Positions 28,869 to 35,603 of a stretch of 35,603 nt of DNA are shown in pieces. Made by a program: the position numbers and the translations under genes. The stretch is taken from the NCBI GenBank assembly GCA_041552055.1, contig JBFELO010000036.1, positions 1 to 35,603 on the forward strand, written 5' to 3'. The DNA comes from JBFELO01 sp041552055. Its GTDB lineage: Bacteria; Acidobacteriota; Thermoanaerobaculia; Thermoanaerobaculales; Sulfomarinibacteraceae. Under the pieces are notes generated by a model. The model made no database searches. It was given only the letters and a program-made list of their open reading frames with translations, and was not told where the DNA came from. Numbering within the stretch: position 1 is the stretch's first letter; each line of letters starts with the position of its first letter.

Positions 28869-31054
28869 CACAAAGCAACGTCGAGCGGTTGCTCACCGGG
28901 CAATCTGTCCCACGCCCTCCCGAAGGACTTGCCGAGCGCATCAAGGAGGAGATCCCCGACCCGCTCGAGGCAGGCGCTGCTTCGCGCGAACACGATCCCG
29001 TCGTGCGGATGCCGCAGCGACAGCAACGACGACACTGGCAGCTCGCCGCGGCGGCGGTCATCGTGGTGGCCCTCACCGCTGCCGTGACCTGGCAGCTGAG
29101 AAACCTGGGACCCGATCCACGAGTCCTCGAGGGCTCAGGCGAAAGAGCACTTGGGCAGACGACATCCGAACCCCAAGCCACTCCGCCGGCGCGCGTGACC
29201 ACCGGGGACGAGCTCGACCAGGTCGCGTCACCAGTCGAAAAGACCTCGCTCGATGATGCGGATGTGACACGACCCGGCGGCAAATCGCAGCTGATGGAGG
29301 AGCCGGAGATCGAAGTCGGAGCCGGCGCTCAAGCCTTACGGCCCCAGTCCCTGGAGCGGGACAAGAATCTGCCGACCTCTCGGCAACGTGAGGTCAACGA
29401 GCAGCTCGTCGCTGAGCAACGATCGGTGAAGGACGATGCGCGGGCGGTGAAGGACGAGAAGAAGAGCGAGTTGAGACTCGATCCCCGAGAGGTCGCCGGA
29501 CGGCTCTCGGCCGATGCGCTGTCCGCGACCTCCCAAGCACCCGCTGTCGCACTACCCACCGCCGCCAAACGTGGCGCCGTCAGGGTGGACTTCGACCCGG
29601 AGCAGGCGGCACCGCCGCCGTCGACCGGGGGCACCGCCGAGCCCAACGACCAGCCCTACGGCGACGTGTTCTTCCGCAGTTACGGTGTCAACCCTTTCAT
29701 CGACACCGAGGACGATCCACTGTCGACCTTCGGGCTCGAGGTGGACACGGGGTCGTACACGGTGGTTCGGCGATACCTGAGAGACGGTCACCTGCCGCCG
29801 CACGAGGCGGTGCGGGTCGAGGAGTTCCTGAATGCGTTCGACTACGGAGACACGCCTCCACGGCGGGACGACTTCGCTCTCACCGCCGAGGGCGCGCCGT
29901 CGCCGTTCGGCGAGGGTCAGCGCTACTACCTCCTGAGATTCGGCGTTGCCGCCCGCCAAGTTGCTGCCGAGGATCGGCCGGCCGCGGTGCTCGTCTTCGT
30001 CGTCGACACGTCCGGCTCCATGAACCGCGAGAACCGGCTCGGCGTGGTCAAGAAGGCGCTGTACGAGCTGCTCGAACACCTGAGGTCGGATGACCGCGTC
30101 GGGCTCGTGGTCTATGGATCACGGGGTGAGGTGCTGCTCGAGCCCACGAGTGACCACGAGGCGATCAGGTCGGCGTTGGGTCGGCTGCACGCCTCCGGTT
30201 CGACCAACGCCGAGGAGGGCCTGGTGCTCGCCTACGAGCTGGCGGACCGGTTCCGCGATGACGAGACCATCAACCGCGTGATTCTGTGCTCGGACGGGGT
30301 TGCCAACGTCGGCCGGACCGGACCGGAGAGCCTGCTTGGGCGGATCGAGCGATACGCCGACCGGGGTGTCGAGCTCACTGCAGTCGGATTCGGCATGGGC
30401 AACTACAACGACGTGCTCATGGAGCAGCTCGCCGACACCGGGAACGGCCGCTATGCATACGTTGATGCGCTGCCCGAGGCTCGTCGGATCTTCGTCGAAG
30501 AGCTCACCGGGACGCTGTTGACCCTCGCGTTCGACGCCAAGGCCCAGGTGGAGTTCAATCCCGACGTGGTGGCGCGCTACCGGTTGCTCGGGTACGAGAA
30601 TCGAGACATCGCGGACGAGCGGTTCCGTGACCCGACAGTCGACGCCGGCGAGATCGGCGCGGGGCACAGCGTCACCGCTCTGTACGAGATCAAGCTGCAT
30701 CCGGATGTCGCGCGAGCAACGACGTCGCGCAACGTCGCGACGCTGCGGCTCCGCTACCGGCCGGTCGGTGCCGACGAGGCCGTCGAGGTGGAACGGCCGC
30801 TGGAGCTTCGAGACCTCGCCCCGAGCTGGGACAGCGCCGGCCCATCGCTCAGGCTCGCCACCCTGGTGGCCGAGTACGCCGAGATCCTCAAGGGATCCTA
30901 CTGGGCCAGGAGCGGCGACCTCCGCGAGGTCCTGCGGCGTGCCCAGACCCTCTCCCCCGAGTTCGCCGGCGACGCCCGGGTAGCCGACTTCGTCAGCCTC
31001 GTCGCGGCTGCCGCCGACCTTCACGGGGAGCGGGAACCGGTTGACGATGAGTGA
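28865..31054 (+). CDS. YfbK-like VWA protein with anti-sigma-like N-terminus
   Basis: A 729-aa single-pass membrane protein. The cytoplasmic part (1-57; VERLLTGQSVPRPPEGLAERI) resembles the N-terminus of ECF anti-sigma factors. One membrane helix follows at about 58-78 (WQLAAAAVIVVALTAAVTWQ), then a long charged low-complexity linker (about 80-255). The C-terminal part is YfbK-type: its N-terminal domain (VFFRSYGVNPFIDTEDDPLSTFGLEVDTGSYTVVRRYL, about 266), a von Willebrand A domain with an intact MIDAS (DTSGS at 381-385), and the conserved C-terminal region. It overlaps the sigma gene by ATGA. I infer that the tail may hold the sigma factor while the VWA domain senses an extracytoplasmic protein; no zinc-binding anti-sigma motif is visible. 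Confidence 0.85.
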   Translation: MTQSNVERLLTGQSVPRPPEGLAERIKEEIPDPLEAGAASREHDPVVRMPQRQQRRHWQLAAAAVIVVALTAAVTWQLRNLGPDPRVLEGSGERALGQTTSEPQATPPARVTTGDELDQVASPVEKTSLDDADVTRPGGKSQLMEEPEIEVGAGAQALRPQSLERDKNLPTSRQREVNEQLVAEQRSVKDDARAVKDEKKSELRLDPREVAGRLSADALSATSQAPAVALPTAAKRGAVRVDFDPEQAAPPPSTGGTAEPNDQPYGDVFFRSYGVNPFIDTEDDPLSTFGLEVDTGSYTVVRRYLRDGHLPPHEAVRVEEFLNAFDYGDTPPRRDDFALTAEGAPSPFGEGQRYYLLRFGVAARQVAAEDRPAAVLVFVVDTSGSMNRENRLGVVKKALYELLEHLRSDDRVGLVVYGSRGEVLLEPTSDHEAIRSALGRLHASGSTNAEEGLVLAYELADRFRDDETINRVILCSDGVANVGRTGPESLLGRIERYADRGVELTAVGFGMGNYNDVLMEQLADTGNGRYAYVDALPEARRIFVEELTGTLLTLAFDAKAQVEFNPDVVARYRLLGYENRDIADERFRDPTVDAGEIGAGHSVTALYEIKLHPDVARATTSRNVATLRLRYRPVGADEAVEVERPLELRDLAPSWDSAGPSLRLATLVAEYAEILKGSYWARSGDLREVLRRAQTLSPEFAGDARVADFVSLVAAAADLHGEREPVDDE

Positions 31055-31146
31055 GCGCGCGTCGCCGGCGGGCGTGCAACACACCCCGTGCAGGGATCTG
31101 GTGAAGACAACGAGAGGATCGGGGCAGAATCCAACCGGCCGTCGTG

Positions 31147-31192
31147 TTACCCCTCATGCACGGGCTCTCGAGGCCGAGAGTTTGAGGGGTAA
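31147..31192 (+). promoter_or_regulatory. Leader hairpin enclosing the ribosome site of the M50 protease
   Basis: TTACCCCTCA (31147-31156) is perfectly complementary to TGAGGGGTAA (31183-31192). A second stem, CTCTCG (31165-31170) with CGAGAG (31175-31180), nests inside. The Shine-Dalgarno GAGGGG (31184-31189) of the gene starting at 31195 lies wholly in the 3' arm, so folding would block translation. It fits a thermosensor, a protein-bound leader or an attenuator. Confidence 0.65.
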
Positions 31193-31194
31193 AT

Positions 31195-32316
31195 ATGAGC
31201 TGGTCCTTACGCATCGCCCGAATTTCGGACATCGACATCAAAGTCCATATCACCTTCCTGCTGATCCTCGCGCTGGGCGGGATGCAGTGGGGACAGACGC
31301 ATGGTGCCGGCGGATTCGTGTTTGGCGTGCTGTTGATGCTCGCCCTCTTTGCCTGCGTCACCCTGCACGAGTTGGGTCACAGCCTGGCGGCTCAGCGATT
31401 CAACGTACCTGTGCGCGAGATTGTGCTGCTGCCGATCGGTGGTGTCGCCATGCTCGGCAAGCTGCCTGAACGACCTGTGCAGGAGCTGATCATCGCCGCC
31501 GCGGGCCCGATGGTGAACGTCGCCATCGCGGTCGTGTTGGCGCTCTTCGTCGCACCGACCTTTGCGACACTCGATGGCCACGGGCTCGTCGAGGGCGCCA
31601 TGAATCAGCCGTCCCTGCAGACGTTCCTGACGTGGCTGCTGGTGGCCAACATTACGCTCGTCGCGTTCAACCTGATCCCGGCGTTTCCACTCGACGGCGG
31701 TCGGATGCTCCGCGCGTTCCTGGCGATCTTCACCGACTACGCTCGGGCGACCCGGATCGCGGCCACCATCGGACAGGGATTCGCCGTACTCCTCGGCATC
31801 CTCGGGGTCATGAGTGGGAACTTCATCCTGGCCCTGATCGCGGTGTTCATCTTCTTCGGTGCTGGAATGGAGAGCTTCCAGGCCAAGGCCAAGACGGTGC
31901 TGGACACGCTGCGCGTTGGCGATGCCTACAACAAGCACGCCCTCGAACTCGTACCCGGCGATCGAATGAGCCGAGTCGTCGACTACATCCTGACCAGCTA
32001 CCAGCCCGATTTCGCGGTCGTTCTCGGCGGCAACCTGCACGGCGTAGTGACCCGAGACGATGTGCTCAAGTCACTCGCCAAGAGGACCGACGACCCCTAC
32101 GTGGCAGAGGTCATGCAGCGCAGCGTGGTGCGGGTTGACGCGACACAGTCGCTCGAGGAGGTCCAAGAGACGATGGGGCAGGAGAACGCTCGATTGGCCG
32201 CCGTCTACTCCGGAGAGCGCTACCTCGGTCTGGTCAGCACCGAGGACCTCAGGGAAGCGCTGTCCGTGCTCTTCTTCTTGCGCCGACAGCACAACGCGAC
32301 GGAGGGTGCCGGTTGA
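31195..32316 (+). CDS. Site-2-type M50 metalloprotease with CBS domains
   Basis: A 373-aa membrane protease. The zinc motif HELGH (His58, Glu59, His62) lies in helix 2, and the third ligand Asp167 lies in FNLIPAFPLDGGRML. About six helices are spread over residues 15-230. A C-terminal pair of CBS-like repeats (about 235-365; LVPGDRMSRVVDYIL, FAVVLGGNLHGVVTRDDVLK, YLGLVSTEDLREAL) probably senses adenine nucleotides. This SpoIVFB-like S2P group cleaves transmembrane helices, often of anti-sigma or pro-sigma proteins. The preceding gene pair encodes a sigma factor and a single-pass membrane partner, a natural candidate substrate. The ATG at 31195 is fixed by GAGGGG five bases upstream, which is buried in a leader hairpin. 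Confidence 0.92.
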   Translation: MSWSLRIARISDIDIKVHITFLLILALGGMQWGQTHGAGGFVFGVLLMLALFACVTLHELGHSLAAQRFNVPVREIVLLPIGGVAMLGKLPERPVQELIIAAAGPMVNVAIAVVLALFVAPTFATLDGHGLVEGAMNQPSLQTFLTWLLVANITLVAFNLIPAFPLDGGRMLRAFLAIFTDYARATRIAATIGQGFAVLLGILGVMSGNFILALIAVFIFFGAGMESFQAKAKTVLDTLRVGDAYNKHALELVPGDRMSRVVDYILTSYQPDFAVVLGGNLHGVVTRDDVLKSLAKRTDDPYVAEVMQRSVVRVDATQSLEEVQETMGQENARLAAVYSGERYLGLVSTEDLREALSVLFFLRRQHNATEGAG

Positions 32317-32373
32317 GCAAACTCGGGCTTGGCGACACCGTTAAGGCAGCACCGCTGGTCTGATCGTCCATCC

Positions 32374-33279
32374 TCACGAGTCCTGACAGTCGCCGGGGGG
32401 CTCCACGTGGACCAGGACATCTGCGACCTTGGGACCCTGATCGAGCAACCGCTGCCGAACCGCCTCGCCGATGGCGTGACCCTCCTCGACGCTCAACTCG
32501 GCATTTACCTCGACGTGGAGGTCCACCGCGAGCGTGGAACCCACGTACCGCGTGCGGATCGCGTGGGCCTCCTCGACCCCCTCGACCCCGAGGGCGAGCT
32601 GCCGGATTCTGCGTCGATCCTCCCTCGGCGCACCGGTGTCGATCAGCTGCGACAACGCGGGCGCGAGGATCCTCCCGGCTGCGATCAGGATGAAGATGCA
32701 CACGACCAGCGCGCCGATCCGATCGACGAACGCGAACTCCGGTGCTACCACGGCCACCGCCACCGCTAGCGCAGCCGGCACTGAACTCAGCGAGTCGGAT
32801 CGGTGATGCCATGCGTTGGCGATCAGGGCGGGTGAGTCGACGCTGCGGCCTTCGGCGAGCGTCCATCGAAACAGAACTTCCTTGACCACGATCGACAGCA
32901 CGGCCGCAGCCAGCGCGACGGGCGCCGGCGTCAGAGATCTCCCACCATGACCGCCAACGACCGCGTCCCACATCAACCCCAGCGCGACCACTCCGAGCGA
33001 CGCACCTATCAGAACGGTGACCAAGGTTTCGATGCGTTGGTGACCGTGCGGGTGGCGCTCGTCCGCCGGCTTGGACCAGAACCGGACTCCTGCGAGCAGC
33101 GCGACGTCGGTGACCACGTCGGACAGGCTGTGAATCGCGTCGGCCACCACCGCATGGCTGTGGCCCAAGACGCCGGCCGCCATCTTGACCGCCGCCAGGG
33201 TCAGGTTGGTGAACAAGCCCACCCAGCCGACAAACCAGATCTGGTCCGCGGCCGACGAACTCTCCAACGCGTGTCTCAT
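32374..33279 (-). CDS. Cation diffusion facilitator (CDF) metal exporter
   Basis: A 301-aa transporter with about six helices (residues 15-210). The two halves of the intramembrane metal site are present: HSLSDVVTD (about 50-58) in helix 2 and HHRSDSLSS in helix 5. The cytoplasmic C-terminal domain (about 215-301) has the ferredoxin-like fold with LAVDLHVEVNAELSVEEGHAIGEAV, a typical dimerising metal sensor. CDF proteins export zinc, iron, manganese, cobalt or nickel by proton antiport. The HxxSD/HxxSD site type does not settle the metal. The ATG at 33279 has a TACAAT box 7 bases upstream and no Shine-Dalgarno. It converges with the protease gene across a 57-base gap that shows no clear terminator. 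Confidence 0.9.
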   Translation of the reverse strand: MRHALESSSAADQIWFVGWVGLFTNLTLAAVKMAAGVLGHSHAVVADAIHSLSDVVTDVALLAGVRFWSKPADERHPHGHQRIETLVTVLIGASLGVVALGLMWDAVVGGHGGRSLTPAPVALAAAVLSIVVKEVLFRWTLAEGRSVDSPALIANAWHHRSDSLSSVPAALAVAVAVVAPEFAFVDRIGALVVCIFILIAAGRILAPALSQLIDTGAPREDRRRIRQLALGVEGVEEAHAIRTRYVGSTLAVDLHVEVNAELSVEEGHAIGEAVRQRLLDQGPKVADVLVHVEPPGDCQDS

Positions 33280-33285
33280 CGACGT

Positions 33286-33325
33286 GATTGTATCAAAAAG
33301 TCATGTTTTCAAATAGCATACAATC
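33286..33325. promoter_or_regulatory. AT-rich promoter/operator region of the CDF gene
   Basis: GATTGTAT (33286-33293) and ATACAATC (33318-33325) form a perfect 8-bp inverted repeat 24 bases apart in an unusually AT-rich island. The left half on the minus strand contains TACAAT (-10) 7 bases before the CDF start. A metal-responsive regulator could bind here; no specific box is recognised. Confidence 0.45.
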
Positions 33326-33332
33326 TCATCTA

Positions 33333-34151
33333 TTATCTGCATTCAGGATTGCCGAGTGAGGGCTCGATCAGGCACACGTCACCGACACGGATCTCACCTC
33401 GGCCGCTGTGCACGAGGTTCTGACCAAACAGCACGGCTCCCGCCGAAAGCCGATATCCGGCGAGCGTCTTGAGTGGCTCCGAAGAACGGCGGCACGTTCT
33501 TTGATCGGTGGTGGTGATGACGCAGCGAGCGCACGGCTTGGCAACGGTGAAGACCACGTCACCGATCGTTATCTTCGCCCAGCCGTCCTCGGCGTGCGGC
33601 GCGCAGCCGTCGACCACGATGTTGGGCCGAAACCGATCCATCGGCACCGGCGTGTCGAGGCGGCGGTTGAGCTCGTCGAGCGACCCCTGCGATATCAGCA
33701 GGAACGGGAAGCCGTCGGCAAAAGCGACGCGGTCCCCGGGCCGCGCGACATCGGGATCGACCTGCCGCGCCTCTTCCGGCGGCATCCAGACCAACTCGCA
33801 GTCGGTGCCGAGCAGGTCCGAGAACCACGCCGCGGCCTCCGACCCCGCGGAACGGGAGGTGCAGGTGTCCTTCCAGATGGTCACCTCGCGACGCCGCACG
33901 CTGGGCAGGGGTGTCGCGACCTCGAGCTTCGGCCTGCCTTTTGCTTCGATCCTCAACCCACCCGGCACTACCGCCACCGTGACCCGAGCCAAAGACGGCC
34001 AATCGCGCTGGGTCATGAACCGCCCGGCCGAGTCCACCACCAGCCATTCGCGGTCATGGGCGATGCCTCGTTCGACCACCTCCGCTTCGCGGAGCTCGAT
34101 CCCCCGGCACGACTTGACCGGGTAGGCGAATAACCCCGCAACCGCAATCAT
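33333..34151 (-). CDS. MOSC-domain protein (mARC/YcbX-like)
   Basis: A 272-aa protein with an N-terminal MOSC beta-barrel (residues 1-110; GLFAYPVKSCRGIELREAEVVERGIAHDREWLVVD) and the MOSC core (about 120-265). The molybdenum-binding Cys is in AKPCARCVITTTDQRT. The PVKSCRG and KPCxRC signatures place it with mARC/YcbX, molybdenum enzymes that reduce N-hydroxylated compounds. It lacks the ferredoxin domain of YcbX and so needs an external electron donor. The ATG at 34151 follows GAGGAGCGAGGG; the ATG at 34175 has no such site. A frame extension to 34457 overlaps the radical SAM gene and is rejected. It probably follows that gene in an operon (91-base gap). Confidence 0.88.
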   Translation of the reverse strand: MIAVAGLFAYPVKSCRGIELREAEVVERGIAHDREWLVVDSAGRFMTQRDWPSLARVTVAVVPGGLRIEAKGRPKLEVATPLPSVRRREVTIWKDTCTSRSAGSEAAAWFSDLLGTDCELVWMPPEEARQVDPDVARPGDRVAFADGFPFLLISQGSLDELNRRLDTPVPMDRFRPNIVVDGCAPHAEDGWAKITIGDVVFTVAKPCARCVITTTDQRTCRRSSEPLKTLAGYRLSAGAVLFGQNLVHSGRGEIRVGDVCLIEPSLGNPECR

Positions 34152-34242
34152 CCGCCCTCGCTCCTCGGCATCCATGGTACACAGCGCAAGTTCCCGCCAC
34201 CCGAGCAACCGACGATACGAAACGACGGGCTCGTGCCGCTGC

Positions 34243-35603
34243 TCAGTGGGCGACCCGTTGCACCAGGTGCTGCGAACGCGAATGATCGGCCGGCCAGATC
34301 TCGATCTCATGTCGGCCGAGCTGCAGGCGCTGCAGATCGAGCACGGCGATGCCCCGCCATTGGCCACCGACCCTCGAACAGTGCCAATCGGCGGCATGCC
34401 ACGGACGACCGTCGACCACGACGCGGGCTGTGCGCGCGCGTGACCACAGGCGGACACCGATCCCGGCAGTGCTCACGGCTGGAGTCACGAACCGCTGCAG
34501 GGCAACGTCGTCGATTCCGGTCGGGCGCCAGAAGCTCACAGACCGGGGGCTCGCTCCTGGCCCGCGTGCGCCTCTCTCGGCCAGCGAGAGGATGTGTTCG
34601 CCCTCGGTGAGGTACGGCACGGGCAAGAGGAGGGCGAACCGCCCACCTCCGACGACGGCGTGGTCGAGCACCGCGACCGGCTCACGGTCGAGAAACAACG
34701 ATGGGCGCGATCGATTTCCACCGAAAGGCGCTCGCCACCGCGCGTGGGGAGCACTGCCGGTCACCACGATCGGATCGGTCACGACGGAGCCATCGCGTGG
34801 ACCTGCAATCGTCCAGCGGTCGTCGATCCCCCGTTCCAAATCCCTGGCAATCAGCGGGCGATAGCTGATCGGCTCCACCGCGACAAAGAAAGGGGAGATC
34901 CGGCTCCTACCGTTGCGGACACAGTTCTCGCACCCGGCCGGGATCGACGTGCGCCGCCGGTGGACCGAGCGGAAGTCGGACAGCGGTCCGTCCCGCCAGA
35001 TCTCGGCAATCGTGTTCGTTCTGAGTGACCCGAACACCTGATCGTTGAGACAGCAGGTGCGCACCTCGCCAGCGACGGTGACAAAGACCGTGGCCCAAGG
35101 CTCGCTGCACAGGCCCAGGCGTTGGCGGTCCGACTGTGCCATCCGCTCCGGAAAGTCCATCGATCCCTCGGAGGCGAGGAAGTAGCTGCTGAAGTGGATT
35201 CCGGCACGCAGTGCCCGGTCTCGAGCTTCCAGCAGGAGATCCATGGTCGCGCCACGGTCACCGAGCCCGAGGGACTCGCGACCGTAGTGATCGCCAAGCG
35301 CCGCGCTACCGTCCCAGGAGAAGAGCGGCTCGACGTTGATCTCGCGGATGTCGAGTCCCGCCGCCAAGTCCACCAGTGCCGGGAGCTCCGGCAGGTTCGA
35401 TGCCATGGCGACGAAGTTGATGGTGATCCACGGTCGTCCATGCCGTGCACGCGCAGCCACTAGGGCATGCAGACCCCGCGTGGCGTCATCGAAAGACGCA
35501 CCCTGCCGAATGCTCTCGTACGTGGCGGCCGTCGCACCGTCGATGGAGAGCGAGACGCGACCCAACCCGGCCACGGCGAGCTCTTCGGCTCGATCATCGT
35601 CAA
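34243..35603 (-). CDS. Radical SAM/SPASM protein with novel C-terminal extension, 5' end missing
   Basis: The frame runs from the right window edge for about 452 codons. The CxxxCxxC cluster region lies outside the window. The visible part starts in the radical SAM barrel (VSLSIDGATAATYESIRQGASFDDATRGL, ITINFVAMASNLPELPALVDLA). A SPASM-type auxiliary cluster segment follows: LGLCSEPWATVFVTVAGEVRTCC, then the IPAGCENCVRNG ending. About 190 further residues (DDRWTIAGPRDGSVVTDPIVVTGSA to the end) look like one or two beta-sandwich domains (DREPVAVLDHAVVGGGRFALLLPVP, GEHILSL, GRHEIEIWP), which are not usual for the family. SPASM proteins modify peptides or bacterial envelope compounds. The substrate is unknown, and no precursor peptide gene is visible. 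Confidence 0.8.
   Translation of the reverse strand, partial: DDDRAEELAVAGLGRVSLSIDGATAATYESIRQGASFDDATRGLHALVAARARHGRPWITINFVAMASNLPELPALVDLAAGLDIREINVEPLFSWDGSAALGDHYGRESLGLGDRGATMDLLLEARDRALRAGIHFSSYFLASEGSMDFPERMAQSDRQRLGLCSEPWATVFVTVAGEVRTCCLNDQVFGSLRTNTIAEIWRDGPLSDFRSVHRRRTSIPAGCENCVRNGRSRISPFFVAVEPISYRPLIARDLERGIDDRWTIAGPRDGSVVTDPIVVTGSAPHARWRAPFGGNRSRPSLFLDREPVAVLDHAVVGGGRFALLLPVPYLTEGEHILSLAERGARGPGASPRSVSFWRPTGIDDVALQRFVTPAVSTAGIGVRLWSRARTARVVVDGRPWHAADWHCSRVGGQWRGIAVLDLQRLQLGRHEIEIWPADHSRSQHLVQRVAH

Noticed and set aside
1..35603. CRISPR array, tRNA, rRNA, IS element or prophage
   Set aside because: No regularly spaced repeats with unique spacers, no tRNA-like cloverleaf, no transposase or phage gene was seen on either strand.

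Overview
This is a clearly high-GC, densely coded stretch of a bacterial chromosome, with no rRNA, tRNA, CRISPR array, insertion sequence or phage gene that I can see. The gene content points to a Gram-negative-type bacterium, most likely Acidobacteriota or a close relative. It includes a CHASE2 histidine kinase next to a FecR-domain protein, FHA-GAF-PP2C phosphatases, a YfbK-type VWA protein, a MenA-like prenyltransferase, and ergothioneine genes without egtA/C/E. The lineage is inferred from gene content, not from a marker gene.

Layout. 1-5110 is a signalling block: a 3'-truncated FecR protein, a divergent CHASE2 kinase and NtrC-type regulator operon, and a STAS anti-sigma antagonist. 5224-8662 holds two convergent FHA-GAF-PP2C (RsbU-type) phosphatases that look like inverted paralogues. 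8845-14084 is mixed metabolism: a Gfo/Idh/MocA dehydrogenase, an M29-like metallopeptidase, a 180-aa protein of unknown function, a PTPS-type pterin synthase, a nitrilase-family amidase and a rhomboid protease. 14236-19742 carries a secreted protein of unknown function, a POT-like transporter, a small membrane-anchored protein, an iodotyrosine-deiodinase-like flavoprotein and an aminotransferase. 19885-21144 is a membrane GGDEF cyclase.

21230-26580 is the most interesting part: four closely spaced co-directional genes. They encode a glutathionyl-hydroquinone reductase, EgtD, EgtB, and a 648-aa fusion of a Rieske [2Fe-2S] domain to a thiamine-diphosphate oxidase/decarboxylase-like enzyme. Together they suggest a thiol, quinone and oxidative-stress module. 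A TerB-like gene follows. A MenA-like UbiA prenyltransferase then faces a sigma-factor gene that is translationally coupled to a VWA protein with an anti-sigma-like cytoplasmic tail. Next comes a site-2 protease whose ribosome binding site is inside a long hairpin. The window ends with a CDF cation transporter, a MOSC protein and a 5'-truncated radical SAM/SPASM protein with an unusual C-terminal extension.

Two themes run through the non-coding DNA. First, many genes have a TANNNT box 6-9 bases before the start codon and no Shine-Dalgarno sequence, which suggests frequent leaderless transcription. Second, a family of intergenic elements built from CCGTATCC/CCGTTTCC-type hexamers recurs at four places, twice as a clear inverted repeat.
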